Assembly (NCBI GenBank): GCA_046566065.1
Contig: JBKHXK010000008.1
Span: forward strand, 15,078 to 79,077
Source of the DNA: MB1-2 sp046566065
GTDB lineage: Bacteria > Actinomycetota > CADDZG01 > WHSQ01
Reading direction: 5' to 3'
DNA length: 64,000 nucleotides
Under the pieces are notes generated by a model. It ran no database searches and was not told where the DNA came from. It saw only the letters and a list, made by a program, of their open reading frames with translations. Of the stretch, positions 42,148 through 50,144 are shown in pieces (within the stretch, counting starts at the first letter, position 1; the number at the start of each line of letters is the position of its first letter). Position numbers and translations under genes: made by a program.

Positions 42148-43226
42148 GCCAGGCCATGAACGTCCCACAGACCCCTGAGGAGCTCGTCCGGATCGAGAAC
42201 CTGAAGGTCTACTTCCCCATCAAATCTGGTCTCGTGTTCGAGCGGCATCTAGGGGACGTGAAGGCGGTCGACGACGTCAGCTTCTCCATACAGCGAGGTG
42301 AGACCCTGGGCTTGGTCGGTGAGTCGGGCTGCGGCAAGACCACCCTCGGCCGAACGGTCCTGCGCCTGTACGACCCTACCGAGGGCCACATCTACTTCGA
42401 GGGCCGGGATATCGCCGGTTTGTCGGGAAGCGAGCTCCGGGCGACGCGTCGACGGATGCAGATGGTGTTCCAGGACCCGTACGCGTCTCTTAACCCTAGA
42501 CAGAACGTCGGGAACATCGTCGGGGAGCCGCTCTACGTGCATGGGATCGCCAAGGGGGCCGCTCTCGACAAACGCGTCCGAGAGCTGTTGGACGTGGTCG
42601 GTCTTCCTTCGAACGCCGGGAATCGCTATCCGCACGAGTTCTCGGGTGGTCAGAGACAGAGGATCGGACTGGCCCGTTCTCTCGCGCTGAATCCTGATCT
42701 GATCGTCGCCGACGAGCCGGTCTCGGCTCTCGACGTCTCGATCCAAGCTCAGATCATCAACCTGCTCGAGGATCTGCAGGACGAGTTCAATCTGACCCTG
42801 CTGTTCGTTGCCCACGATCTTGCCGTGGTGCGACACATCTCGGACCGCATCGTCGTGATGTATCTAGGCAAGGTCATGGAGATCGCTCCGGCCGGTCAGC
42901 TGTACGAGGAGCCCTTGCATCCGTACACCAAGTCACTCCTGTCGGCCGTGCCCATCCCGGATCCGGCGGTCGAGCGCTCGAGAGAGCGGATCTTCCTGCG
43001 CGGGGACCTTCCATCGCCGGCGAACCCGCCTTCGGGCTGTCGTTTCCACACGCGCTGCCCGTTCGCGCAGACCGAGCGGTGCCCGGACGAGGTCCCAGAG
43101 CTCCGTCTGCTACGCAACGATCAGCTGGTGGCCTGTCACTACGCCGAAGAGATAGCTGCAGGTCAGATCCAGCCGCGGCCCCCAGAGGAGGCAGGTGTGG
43201 TCGCGGAGGGCGACCCCGTTCCGTGA
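42144..43226 (+). CDS. Peptide ABC transporter ATPase (DppF type)
   Basis: 360 aa from ATG 42144. Walker A GESGCGKTTLG, Q-loop FQDPYASLNP, signature FSGGQRQRIGLARSL, Walker B LIVADEPVSALD, H-loop FVAHDLAVV, and a C-terminal cluster GCRFHTRCPFAQTERC. The frame is open 350 nt upstream inside the previous gene; the start is set by the ATGA overlap and homology. The DUF1028 gene follows 7 nt after the stop. Confidence 0.93.
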   Translation: MSQAMNVPQTPEELVRIENLKVYFPIKSGLVFERHLGDVKAVDDVSFSIQRGETLGLVGESGCGKTTLGRTVLRLYDPTEGHIYFEGRDIAGLSGSELRATRRRMQMVFQDPYASLNPRQNVGNIVGEPLYVHGIAKGAALDKRVRELLDVVGLPSNAGNRYPHEFSGGQRQRIGLARSLALNPDLIVADEPVSALDVSIQAQIINLLEDLQDEFNLTLLFVAHDLAVVRHISDRIVVMYLGKVMEIAPAGQLYEEPLHPYTKSLLSAVPIPDPAVERSRERIFLRGDLPSPANPPSGCRFHTRCPFAQTERCPDEVPELRLLRNDQLVACHYAEEIAAGQIQPRPPEEAGVVAEGDPVP

Positions 43227-43233
43227 TCGACGG

Positions 43234-44088
43234 ATGACGTTCTCGATCGTCGCCTGCGATCTCGAGGTCTCTCCGCCCGAGTGGGGCGTAGCGGTCGCCT
43301 CGAAGTTCCTCGCCGTCGGATCCGCCGTCCCGTTCGCCCGAGCCGGGGTCGGCGCTATCGCAACGCAGGCCTTGGCGAACCTCTCCTACGGACCTAGCGG
43401 GTTGGAGCTCCTAGCCTCGGGACGTAGCGCCCAGGAAACCGTCGACGCCCTGATCGGTTCCGACGAAGGCAGGGAAGACCGCCAGCTGGGTGTCGTGGAT
43501 GCGGAAGGCCGAGCCGCGACGTTCACCGGACGGTCTTGTTTCGAGTGGGCAGGCGGCGTAACCGGCAAGGGGTACTGCTGTCAGGGCAACATCCTGGTTG
43601 GCCAGCCCGTCGTGACGGCGATGCAGGAGGCCTTCGAGGACGCGTCTGGCGAGCTCGCCCTCCGTCTGCTGATCGCACTGCAAGCCGGTGACGCCGCTGG
43701 AGGAGACCGGAGAGGCCGGCAGTCCGCCGCTCTCCTGATCGTGAGCGACAAGGGTGGGTACGGAGGCGGGAGCGACGTTGCGGTGGACCTGCGTGTCGAC
43801 GATCATCCCGAACCCGTCCCAGAACTCGAGCGGCTCTTCGGGCTGCACCGGCTCCTGATACCGCGCCCGGAGAACCTCGAGTTCCTGGACGTCGAGCCCT
43901 TGATCGGCGAACTCAGAGACCTGTTGGACGTTCCGGGGGGACCCGTCTACGACGCTCCGCTCAGGTCTGCTCTGCAGGCATTCGTCGGAACCGAGAATCT
44001 GGAGGAGCGCTGGACCGACGACGAGCGGGTCGAGCGCGGCGTACTCGAACACCTGCGCCTGAAGAAGGGCGTCAGTACCTCTTCTTGA
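43234..44088 (+). CDS. DUF1028 family protein (Ntn-hydrolase-like)
   Basis: 284 aa from ATG 43234. It begins MTFSIVACDLEVSPPEWGVAVASKF, then GVGAIATQALAN, RQLGVVDAEGRAATFTG, YCCQGNILVG and the second half GGGSDVAVDLRVDDHPEPV. These are the DUF1028 landmarks; the family has an Ntn-hydrolase fold and often lies beside peptide transporters, so it may process an imported peptide. Only 7 nt from the ATPase gene. Its last 17 nt overlap the convergent larC end. Confidence 0.85.
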   Translation: MTFSIVACDLEVSPPEWGVAVASKFLAVGSAVPFARAGVGAIATQALANLSYGPSGLELLASGRSAQETVDALIGSDEGREDRQLGVVDAEGRAATFTGRSCFEWAGGVTGKGYCCQGNILVGQPVVTAMQEAFEDASGELALRLLIALQAGDAAGGDRRGRQSAALLIVSDKGGYGGGSDVAVDLRVDDHPEPVPELERLFGLHRLLIPRPENLEFLDVEPLIGELRDLLDVPGGPVYDAPLRSALQAFVGTENLEERWTDDERVERGVLEHLRLKKGVSTSS

Positions 44089-44257
44089 TCTTGACCGCCG
44101 CCTCGGCGACGGCCTTCTCGTAGACCTCCCGCAGGGGGATGCCTTCGGCGCGAGCCGCGATCAGAGCGTCTTCATACTCGGGGGAGACGTTCACGACCTG
44201 ATGTCCGCGGAGGCCGAGCTTCACCCTCACCTGCTGACCGCCGACCTTGACGTTCAA
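44072..44257 (-). CDS. larC: LarC C-terminal part (LarC2-like), after an in-frame UGA
   Basis: 61 codons in the same frame as the gene at 44258-45247 and directly following its TGA. The sequence VKVGGQQVRVKLGLRGHQVVNVSPEYEDALIAARAEGIPLREVYEKAVAEA is the conserved C-terminus of LarC proteins (VRVKxxxxxVxNVxPEYEDC..A...G.P...V). A TTG immediately after the stop could start it as a separate chain, but no ribosome-binding site is present (GGGAA only), so readthrough, a point mutation or an assembly error seem likelier. In Lactiplantibacillus plantarum larC1 and larC2 are joined by programmed frameshifting at about this place. Confidence 0.75.
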   Translation of the reverse strand: MNVKVGGQQVRVKLGLRGHQVVNVSPEYEDALIAARAEGIPLREVYEKAVAEAAVKIKKRY

Positions 44258-45247
44258 TCATTCCCGCTCGAGCTCGTCTTTGGTGATCTGGTGCATGCGA
44301 ACCCCCAGGGTCGTCGTCTCTTTATAGATCACATCTAGAACGGCCTCACGAGCGTCCTCCCTAACGAGCACCGACAAGGTGAACGCCGGACGTCCCTTCT
44401 TCATGACTATCGGAGTCGTCCATGCGTCGGACGCTCCCGCGCCGATCAACGACTTCACGCAGTGCGGGATCAGTTCCGGAGTCATGTCGTCGATGTTGGT
44501 CTCGATCAGCCATCCCGTGTCCCCGCTTGCCGGATGGATCTCCGAGCCGAGCAGGGCTCTGACGACGTTGGGCCATGCTAGATCCCGGCTCCCTGCGCCG
44601 TAACCGACCTTGCGTACCTTCAGTTGCGGCATCGGACCGAAGTCGTCACACGATGCCTTCAGGATCGCGGCCCCCGTAGGGGTCACCAGCTCTTGGTCCC
44701 CCCGCTCTTCCAAGGCGACACCGGTCAGTATCTCGACCACCGCGGGGGCCGGGATGGGCAGCGGACCGTGCGCCGACTCGACCCAGCCTCGACCGGTGAC
44801 GAGAGCCGAACCCACCACGCGGCTCGGGTTCAGGTAGTCGATCGCAGCGGCGCACCCCACGATGTCTACGAGGGCATCGATCCCCCCGGCCTCGTGCAGG
44901 TGCACCTCTTCGACGGTGCGGCCGTGGACCTTCGCCTCGGCCTCCGCTAGAACACGCACGATGTTGAGGGAGCGCTCGCGCACAGGGTCTGACAATGCGG
45001 CAGCGTTCAGGATGCTCTTGATCTCCGCATGCGTGCGGGTAGAGAGGTCATCGCTGACGGTGACGTCGACCTTGGTGGCGCTGATCCCTCGCTTGGCAAC
45101 CTTCTGCACGGACAGGTTCCAGCCCTCGAGATCCAGGCTCTCTACCGCGTTCCTGACCGTCTGCTCCGGAACGCCCACATCTAAGAGCGCGCCGAGCAGC
45201 ATGTCCCCCGCCGCTCCCGACAGGCAATCGAGATACAGAACGGTCAC
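44258..45247 (-). CDS. larC: Nickel insertion protein LarC, N-terminal part (LarC1-like)
   Basis: 329 aa. LarC is the CTP-dependent cyclometallase that inserts nickel into the pyridinium-dithiocarboxylate nucleotide (NPN) cofactor of lactate racemase-type enzymes. LYLDCLSGAAGDMLLGALLD is the family opening; later EVHLHEAGGIDALVDIVG, TPTGAAILKA, ETNIDDMTPELIPH and MKKGRPAFTLSVLV match. It ends VRMHQITKDELERE-TGA, and the family C-terminus continues in frame after the stop. GTG overlaps the larB stop (GTGA). No larA or larE is in the window. Confidence 0.92.
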   Translation of the reverse strand: MTVLYLDCLSGAAGDMLLGALLDVGVPEQTVRNAVESLDLEGWNLSVQKVAKRGISATKVDVTVSDDLSTRTHAEIKSILNAAALSDPVRERSLNIVRVLAEAEAKVHGRTVEEVHLHEAGGIDALVDIVGCAAAIDYLNPSRVVGSALVTGRGWVESAHGPLPIPAPAVVEILTGVALEERGDQELVTPTGAAILKASCDDFGPMPQLKVRKVGYGAGSRDLAWPNVVRALLGSEIHPASGDTGWLIETNIDDMTPELIPHCVKSLIGAGASDAWTTPIVMKKGRPAFTLSVLVREDAREAVLDVIYKETTTLGVRMHQITKDELERE

Positions 45248-45999
45248 GCGGCCGCCGCCCGCAGCAGCCGCAGCGAGAACATCGCGGCCCCGAAACCGTT
45301 ATCGATGTTCATCACAGCGATGCCCGCCGAACACGAGTTGAGCATCGCAAGCAATGCCGCCATCCCCTCGAAGGAAGCGCCATATCCGACACTCGTGGGA
45401 ACGGCCACCACAGGCGAGGCGGTGATGCCGCCGACCAGGCTGGCGAGCGCCCCCTCCATCCCAGCGACGACGATGACGACGTCGGCTTCGTGTAGACGAT
45501 CCTGCACCGACAACAGCCGGTGGAGGCCGGCCACCCCCACATCCGTGATGCGCTCCACGCGAGCCCCGGCCGCTTCGGCGACCAAAGCCGCCTCTTCCGC
45601 GACCGGCAGGTCGGATGTCCCCGCACACACCACGGCGATATCACCCAGGACCGCCTCGTCGTGCTCCCGGAAGATGACGAGCCGCGCCTGCCCGTGGTGG
45701 GTCGCCTGCGGGAAGCGGCGGATAAGGTCGCTCGCCATCTCCGGGGGGACCCGGGTCGCGAGCACCGGGCCCGTGTTCTTCTCGAGCAACACCTCGGCGA
45801 TCTTCGCGACCTGTTCGGTGGTCTTGCCTTCCGCATAGATCGCTTCCGGCATCCCTTGACGCAGCTCGCGGTGGACGTCGATCCGAGCCATGTCGATGTC
45901 TTCGACCGGTAGCGCGGTGAGGGAACGAACGGCTTCCTCGATGCTGACCTCGCCGCTCTCGACCCCTCTGAGCAGGACTTTCAACTCTTCCGGGCGCAT
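45244..45999 (-). CDS. larB: Pyridinium-3,5-biscarboxylic acid mononucleotide synthase LarB
   Basis: 251 aa from ATG 45999 (MRPEELKVLLRGVESGEVSIEEAV). LarB carboxylates and hydrolyses nicotinate adenine dinucleotide as the first step of NPN cofactor synthesis. The C-terminal half is AIR-carboxylase-like: VCAGTSDLPVAEEA, ITDVGVAGLHRLL, VVAGMEGALASLVGG, VPTSVGYGASFEG and NIDNGFGAA. There is no Shine-Dalgarno sequence; TACACT (46011-46006) ends six nucleotides before ATG, so the transcript may be leaderless. Overlaps larC by 4 nt. Confidence 0.94.
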   Translation of the reverse strand: MRPEELKVLLRGVESGEVSIEEAVRSLTALPVEDIDMARIDVHRELRQGMPEAIYAEGKTTEQVAKIAEVLLEKNTGPVLATRVPPEMASDLIRRFPQATHHGQARLVIFREHDEAVLGDIAVVCAGTSDLPVAEEAALVAEAAGARVERITDVGVAGLHRLLSVQDRLHEADVVIVVAGMEGALASLVGGITASPVVAVPTSVGYGASFEGMAALLAMLNSCSAGIAVMNIDNGFGAAMFSLRLLRAAAA

Positions 46000-46005
46000 A
46001 TGCCG

Positions 46006-46015
46006 AGTGTAGGAT
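46006..46015. promoter_or_regulatory. Overlapping divergent -10 elements (larB / DUF4446 gene)
   Basis: TACACT on the minus strand (46011-46006) and TAGGAT on the plus strand (46010-46015) share a TA step. They end 6 and 8 nt before the start codons of larB (ATG 45999) and the plus-strand gene (GTG 46024), so both transcripts would be leaderless and cannot be initiated at the same time. Confidence 0.45.
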
Positions 46016-46023
46016 GGCCCACC

Positions 46024-46548
46024 GTGCCCAACCTCACCTTGGAACAACTGACCCTCGCTCTGGCCGTAGTAGGCGGTCTCGCCCTGCTTGCCTCGCTGAT
46101 CGTTCTTTTCCTCGCTCTCAGGCTGAGACGGCTGCGCAAGGAGTACGTGATCCTTCGCGGTGAGGGGGGCGAAAGGGACATCCTCGGCGCGATCGGAGGC
46201 GCGATGCGAAGGGTCGACGCCATCGAGCAGCGGGTCGATTCCGTGGTCGAACAACAGCACGAGCAGGCCGCCGTCGGACGTTTCGCGCTCCAGAAGTTCC
46301 ACATGGTTCGTTACGACGCTTTCGACGACATGGGAGGACGACTCTCGTTCTCTGCTGCCTTGTTGGACGACCACGGCGACGGCATCGTCCTCACTTCGAT
46401 CAACGGACGCACCGAGACGCGCACCTACGCCAAGCAGGTCGTGGGCCTGACCTCCGAGCACAACCTGTCGGAAGAGGAACGTGGCGCGATCGCCGGCGCC
46501 GCCGCGAACAGAGCCCGGGGAGAAGCGCGTACCTCCGTCTCGCGCTAA
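46024..46548 (+). CDS. DUF4446 family membrane protein
   Basis: 174 aa from GTG 46024 (ATG 46000 would add eight residues but its codon abuts the larB ATG). One N-terminal transmembrane helix (LTLALAVVGGLALLASLIVLFLAL), a basic coiled stretch, then the DUF4446 domain: VGRFALQKFHMVRYDAFDDMGGRLSFS and DGIVLTSINGRTETRTYAK. The domain is widespread in Gram-positive bacteria, often near origin-proximal genes, and its function is unknown. Three nucleotides separate it from serS. Confidence 0.85.
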   Translation: MPNLTLEQLTLALAVVGGLALLASLIVLFLALRLRRLRKEYVILRGEGGERDILGAIGGAMRRVDAIEQRVDSVVEQQHEQAAVGRFALQKFHMVRYDAFDDMGGRLSFSAALLDDHGDGIVLTSINGRTETRTYAKQVVGLTSEHNLSEEERGAIAGAAANRARGEARTSVSR

Positions 46549-46551
46549 GCG

Positions 46552-47811
46552 GTGATCGATCTAAGGCTCCTCCGCGAGCAACCGGAGCTCGTCCGCGCGG
46601 CCTATGAGCGCCGTGGCGGCGTGTCGGGGCTGGAGAGGATCGAGGAGCTAGACCGCAGCCACCGGGATCTGCTCGGTCGCGTGGAGGAGCTGCGGGCCGA
46701 ACAGAACCGAGCGTCGAAGGCGATCGGAGCTGCCCCCGCGGACGAGCGTCCGGCTGCGATCGCTCATGCCAAGGAGCTCTCTGATCAACTGAAGGCACTC
46801 GAACCCGAGCTCGACAAGATCTCGGCTGCACTGGAAGAGGCGGCGGTCGACCTTCCCAACCTGCCGCACGAGTCCGTTCCCGACGGCCTGACCGAGGACG
46901 AGAACGTCGTCGAGCGCGAGGTCGGCGACAAGCCGTCCTTCGATTTCGAGCCCAAGGAGCATGTCGAGTTGGGTGAAGCGCTCGGGATCTTCGACGCGGA
47001 ACGCGCGGCCAAGACCTCCGGCAGCCGCTTCGTCTATTTGACAGGGCAGGGCGTGCTGCTCGAGATGGCTCTGGTTCGTTTCGCGATCGATCACCTGATG
47101 AAGACCGGGTTCACCCCCGTGGTTACGCCGGTACTCGTACGGGAGCACGCGATGTTCGGCACCGGCTTCCTGCCCGCGGAGGAGCACGAGTTCTACAAGA
47201 TCGAAAGAGACGACCTGTACCTCGCCGGAACCTCGGAGGTAGCGCTCGCGGCGATGCACTCTGACGAGATCCTCGCCGGCACCGAGTTGCCTCGCAGGTA
47301 TGCCGGCTTCTCCTCTTGTTTCCGGCGCGAGGCCGGCAGCTACGGCAAGGACACGAAGGGCTTGGTGCGTGTGCACCAGTTCGACAAGGTCGAGCAGTTC
47401 TCGTTCACGCACCCGGACGCGTCATGGGACGAGTACGAGTTGATCCGTCGGAATCAGGAAGAGATCCTGCAGGCCCTCGAGATCCCTTACCGGGTGCTCG
47501 TAATGTGTGCCGGCGATCTGGGTGCGTCGGCGGCGAAGAAGGTCGATCACGAAGCCTGGCTCCCAGGAGCTCAGCGCTTCATGGAGGTCACATCGGCCAC
47601 CAACGCGACGGACTTCCAGGCTCGGCGCCTGCAGGTCAGGTTCAAGGGCGAGGGCGACAAGGGTCTGGTCCATACCTTGAACGGCACGGCCTGTGCCGTG
47701 GGCCGCACGATCGTGGCCCTGCTCGAGAACCATCAACAGGCGGACGGAACGGTCAGGATCCCGGAGGCGCTGCAGCCCTACGCGGGCTTCGAGGCAGTGA
47801 CGCCCCGTTAG
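46552..47811 (+). CDS. serS: Seryl-tRNA synthetase
   Basis: 419 aa. The N-terminal coiled-coil arm that grips the long variable arm of tRNA-Ser spans about 25-100 (LDRSHRDLLGRVEELRAEQNRASKAIG). Class II motifs: motif 2 YAGFSSCFRREAGSYGKDTKGLVRVHQF, motif 3 LNGTACAVGRTIVALLENHQ; TSEVALAAMHSDEI is the usual serine-site loop. GTG start. Two tRNA-Ser genes are in the window, one only 380 nt downstream. The stop overlaps the convergent HisKA gene (TTAG). Confidence 0.96.
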   Translation: MIDLRLLREQPELVRAAYERRGGVSGLERIEELDRSHRDLLGRVEELRAEQNRASKAIGAAPADERPAAIAHAKELSDQLKALEPELDKISAALEEAAVDLPNLPHESVPDGLTEDENVVEREVGDKPSFDFEPKEHVELGEALGIFDAERAAKTSGSRFVYLTGQGVLLEMALVRFAIDHLMKTGFTPVVTPVLVREHAMFGTGFLPAEEHEFYKIERDDLYLAGTSEVALAAMHSDEILAGTELPRRYAGFSSCFRREAGSYGKDTKGLVRVHQFDKVEQFSFTHPDASWDEYELIRRNQEEILQALEIPYRVLVMCAGDLGASAAKKVDHEAWLPGAQRFMEVTSATNATDFQARRLQVRFKGEGDKGLVHTLNGTACAVGRTIVALLENHQQADGTVRIPEALQPYAGFEAVTPR

Positions 47812-48086
47812 ATAACGCGGTGGTTCTGGACCTCGCTGTCCTCTTCTTTCCGGCGAGACGCGTTGGCGTCCTCGAGCACGACAGTGATGTTCTCGTTGTG
47901 AAGGATCTTCGCCTCTACAACCTCGATCGCAACGACCACTCGGTTGGTGGCGTCTAGCGCCTTGCGGACGTAGTCGCGACGTTGTTCGTCGTCCAGGCTG
48001 TCCCATCTGCGCAGCACCAACTCCAGCATCCCTTTGACCACGGTCAAAGGGCTCCTGAGGTAGTGCCCGGCCTCTTTCCTTCTCAT
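47808..48086 (-). CDS. Orphan HisKA (DHp) domain protein without ATPase domain
   Basis: 92 aa. Residues 5-60 look like a histidine-kinase dimerisation domain: HYLRSPLTVVKGMLELVL has the H-x-L-R-x-P-L-T H-box, followed by a second helix (RRDYVRKALDATNRVVVAIEVV). There is no N, G1 or G2 box in any frame downstream, where serS lies. The tail is charged and ends RVI. It might be a phosphotransfer or dimer-forming partner of the small kinases in this window, or a remnant. GGGGGGAG lies eight nucleotides before ATG, so it is probably translated. Confidence 0.6.
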   Translation of the reverse strand: MRRKEAGHYLRSPLTVVKGMLELVLRRWDSLDDEQRRDYVRKALDATNRVVVAIEVVEAKILHNENITVVLEDANASRRKEEDSEVQNHRVI

Positions 48087-48194
48087 ATATTCCGCTCCCC
48101 CCTACAGGAGAGCGTAGTAGGCGGCAGGGCGCCGCGGAATACGTATAAACCCGTACCGGGTGGTTTGGTCCTCGCTCGTTCTACTGTTGGACCT

Positions 48195-48277
48195 GGAGGG
48201 CTACGGTAACTGGTAACCGAACGGTCTTGAAAACCGTCGTCCGAAAGGACTTGGGGGTTCGAGTCCCCCGCCCTCCG
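48195..48277 (+). tRNA. tRNA-Ser (UGA)
   Basis: Acceptor GGAGGGC/GCCCTCC, anticodon loop CTTGAAA (anticodon TGA), variable arm GTCCGAAAGGAC and T-arm GGGGGTTCGAGTCCCCC. The D-arm (ACGGTAACTGGTAACCGA) is less typical. CCA is not encoded. It marks the left edge of the accessory region. Confidence 0.9.
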
Positions 48278-48387
48278 CTGGTGCAACCTGCTTGTGCGTG
48301 ACCCTTTCGAGCTAGCGGATCTCCTGGGTGTCGGTGTCGTCCCCCATCCCGGGCTGGAGGATGCGAAGGTCCAGCCGAGCACCTACG

Positions 48388-50004
48388 ATGACGAAAAGGA
48401 TGGATGCCGTAGACGTGCGTTTGACGGATGCAGCAACTTCTCGCTCGTCTCCAGATCGAGGGAGGTGGCCGCTTCCGGTCGTCGCGGCGCTCCTGGCAGC
48501 CGCATATGCAGCGCTCTATCTGTCCGTCACGCTCGTCGCGGCATTCGGCGGTGCCAATGGGACTACGTTCTGGCCGGCGGCTGGTCTCACCGTGGCCGTG
48601 CTACTGCGAAGAGATGCACGAGAGTGGGCGTGGCTGCTGCTCGCCGTGTGGATCGCGGAATTCACACTTGACATCGTCGTGTCGAATGTTCCCCTTATGG
48701 TTGCAGCCGGGTGGGCGACCGCGAATTGTGCCGAGCCCGCACTCTCTGCCTTCCTTCTGCGGCGGAATCGTCATGAGCCACTTAACCTCGCGAGGTCCGA
48801 CGACCTCGTTCGATTCGTTGCGTTGGCGGTGATCGCGGGACCTGTGGTCGGCGCGCTCATCGGCGTCGGTTCCGGAGTCGCGGAAGGCTTCTACGGATTC
48901 TGGCCCGCCTTCCCGCGATGGTTGGCTGGGGACGCGATCGGCGCTCTCGTCATAGCCCCCATGCTGCTTATCCGTCGCAGAGATCTGCGGGGACCTCACC
49001 AGATGCGAACAACGTTGCTCTTCGCCGTCGGCCTCGGATCAGGCGCTCTTCTAGTGACCGCCCCCTGGGGCGTCCCGTGGAGTGCGGCGCTCCCTTTCCT
49101 GATCGTCCCGATGCTAGTGCTGGCTGCGTTCCGAACTGGATACCCAGGGACAGCCATCAGCGTCGCGATCATCGCGTCCGTGGTTAACGGGATGACGGCC
49201 GCGGGCTACGGTCCGTTCGCGCTAGCCGACGAGATCTCGGGACTCATCGAGGCACAAGCGTTCGTCGCGATGTGCGCCTTCGCGGGCCTTGTCGTTGCCG
49301 CCCTCACGAGTGATGTCGTGACCATCAAGGAGAGCGACCGCGCGAAGAACGCGCTGCTGCAAACGGTTGCGCATGATCTGCGCGGCCCCCTCAGCGCGAT
49401 CGTTGGTTTCGCGGCAGCGCTGGCTCTGCCGGAGCGATTGGACAAGTCTGAGCGAGACCACATGCTGGCTCGTATCGAGGTGATCGCCGCTCGTCTCAGC
49501 AGGATGGTCACAGATATCTTGGATCTCGATCGAGTTTCGGGAGCGGTCCGTCAGCCCGTTGACGTTTCGGAGATCGCGCATCGTCTTGTAATGGAGCTAG
49601 AGAGCGAGACCCACCCGATCAGAGTCGATGCTGAACCCCTCGTCGCTCTGGTCGATCCCGTCGACGTCGAACGGATCCTCGAGAACCTGCTCGCCAACTC
49701 GATCCGCCACACTCCCTCGGGAACTCCGATCTACCTGCGAGTGCAGGAGCGAGCGGAGGGACTGCTCCTGGTGGTCGAGGATGAGGGTCCCGGAGTCGAT
49801 GACGATCTTAAGAAGGCGATCTTCGAGCCGTTCCACCATGGTCAAACGTCGCAACCCGGAACAGGGATCGGGCTTGCGCTGGTCGCAGGCCTGGCGAAGC
49901 GTCACGACGGACGCGCGTGGGTCGAAGATCGCGTCGGCGGCGGAGCCTCATTCCGCGTTCTGCTGCGGGGCACCGATGTGGGATCCATCACTCCGACCGG
50001 CTAG
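48388..50004 (+). CDS. MASE1-domain membrane histidine kinase
   Basis: About 538 aa. The first 300 residues form a MASE1 sensor of about eight helices (FGGANGTTFWPAAGLTVAVLL, WLAGDAIGALVIAPMLL). HisKA follows with VAHDLRGPLSAIVGFA, then HATPase_c with RILENLLANSIRHTP (N), DEGPGVDDD (G1) and GTGIGLALVAGLAKRHDG (G2). The signal is unknown. Start is ATG 48388 or 48400; neither has a good ribosome-binding site. No response regulator is adjacent; the closest is at 53008. The 110 bp upstream, after tRNA-Ser, show nothing definite. Confidence 0.85.
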   Translation: MTKRMDAVDVRLTDAATSRSSPDRGRWPLPVVAALLAAAYAALYLSVTLVAAFGGANGTTFWPAAGLTVAVLLRRDAREWAWLLLAVWIAEFTLDIVVSNVPLMVAAGWATANCAEPALSAFLLRRNRHEPLNLARSDDLVRFVALAVIAGPVVGALIGVGSGVAEGFYGFWPAFPRWLAGDAIGALVIAPMLLIRRRDLRGPHQMRTTLLFAVGLGSGALLVTAPWGVPWSAALPFLIVPMLVLAAFRTGYPGTAISVAIIASVVNGMTAAGYGPFALADEISGLIEAQAFVAMCAFAGLVVAALTSDVVTIKESDRAKNALLQTVAHDLRGPLSAIVGFAAALALPERLDKSERDHMLARIEVIAARLSRMVTDILDLDRVSGAVRQPVDVSEIAHRLVMELESETHPIRVDAEPLVALVDPVDVERILENLLANSIRHTPSGTPIYLRVQERAEGLLLVVEDEGPGVDDDLKKAIFEPFHHGQTSQPGTGIGLALVAGLAKRHDGRAWVEDRVGGGASFRVLLRGTDVGSITPTG

Positions 50005-50096
50005 CAAACGCCAGCAGCCTGCTGCGAAAGTGAAGGGACGGGAGCTGGTGCTTCGGGACGGCAGCCTCTGTCCGGCCGCCTCTGACATCGGGAGAA

Positions 50097-50121
50097 ACCG
50101 ATATAATCGGTAACGACCGAT
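50097..50121 (+). promoter_or_regulatory. ArsR-gene operator with three half-sites around a TATAAT
   Basis: ACCGAT-ATA-ATCGGT-AACG-ACCGAT: three half-sites in alternating orientation make two overlapping dyads (50097-50111 and 50106-50121). A perfect -10 hexamer TATAAT (50102-50107) lies inside the first dyad, so a bound repressor would block the promoter. Confidence 0.65.
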
Positions 50122-50144
50122 GAAAGAGCGGAGCGGGAGGGAAC

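Noticed and set aside
44200..44260. Selenocysteine insertion at the larC UGA
   Set aside because: A GGTC occurs downstream, but no convincing SECIS hairpin, and LarC is not a known selenoprotein; other genes here use UGA as stop.
48195..48277. tRNA-Sec because of the odd D-arm and long variable arm
   Set aside because: Anticodon is TGA and the acceptor stem has seven pairs, so it is tRNA-Ser.
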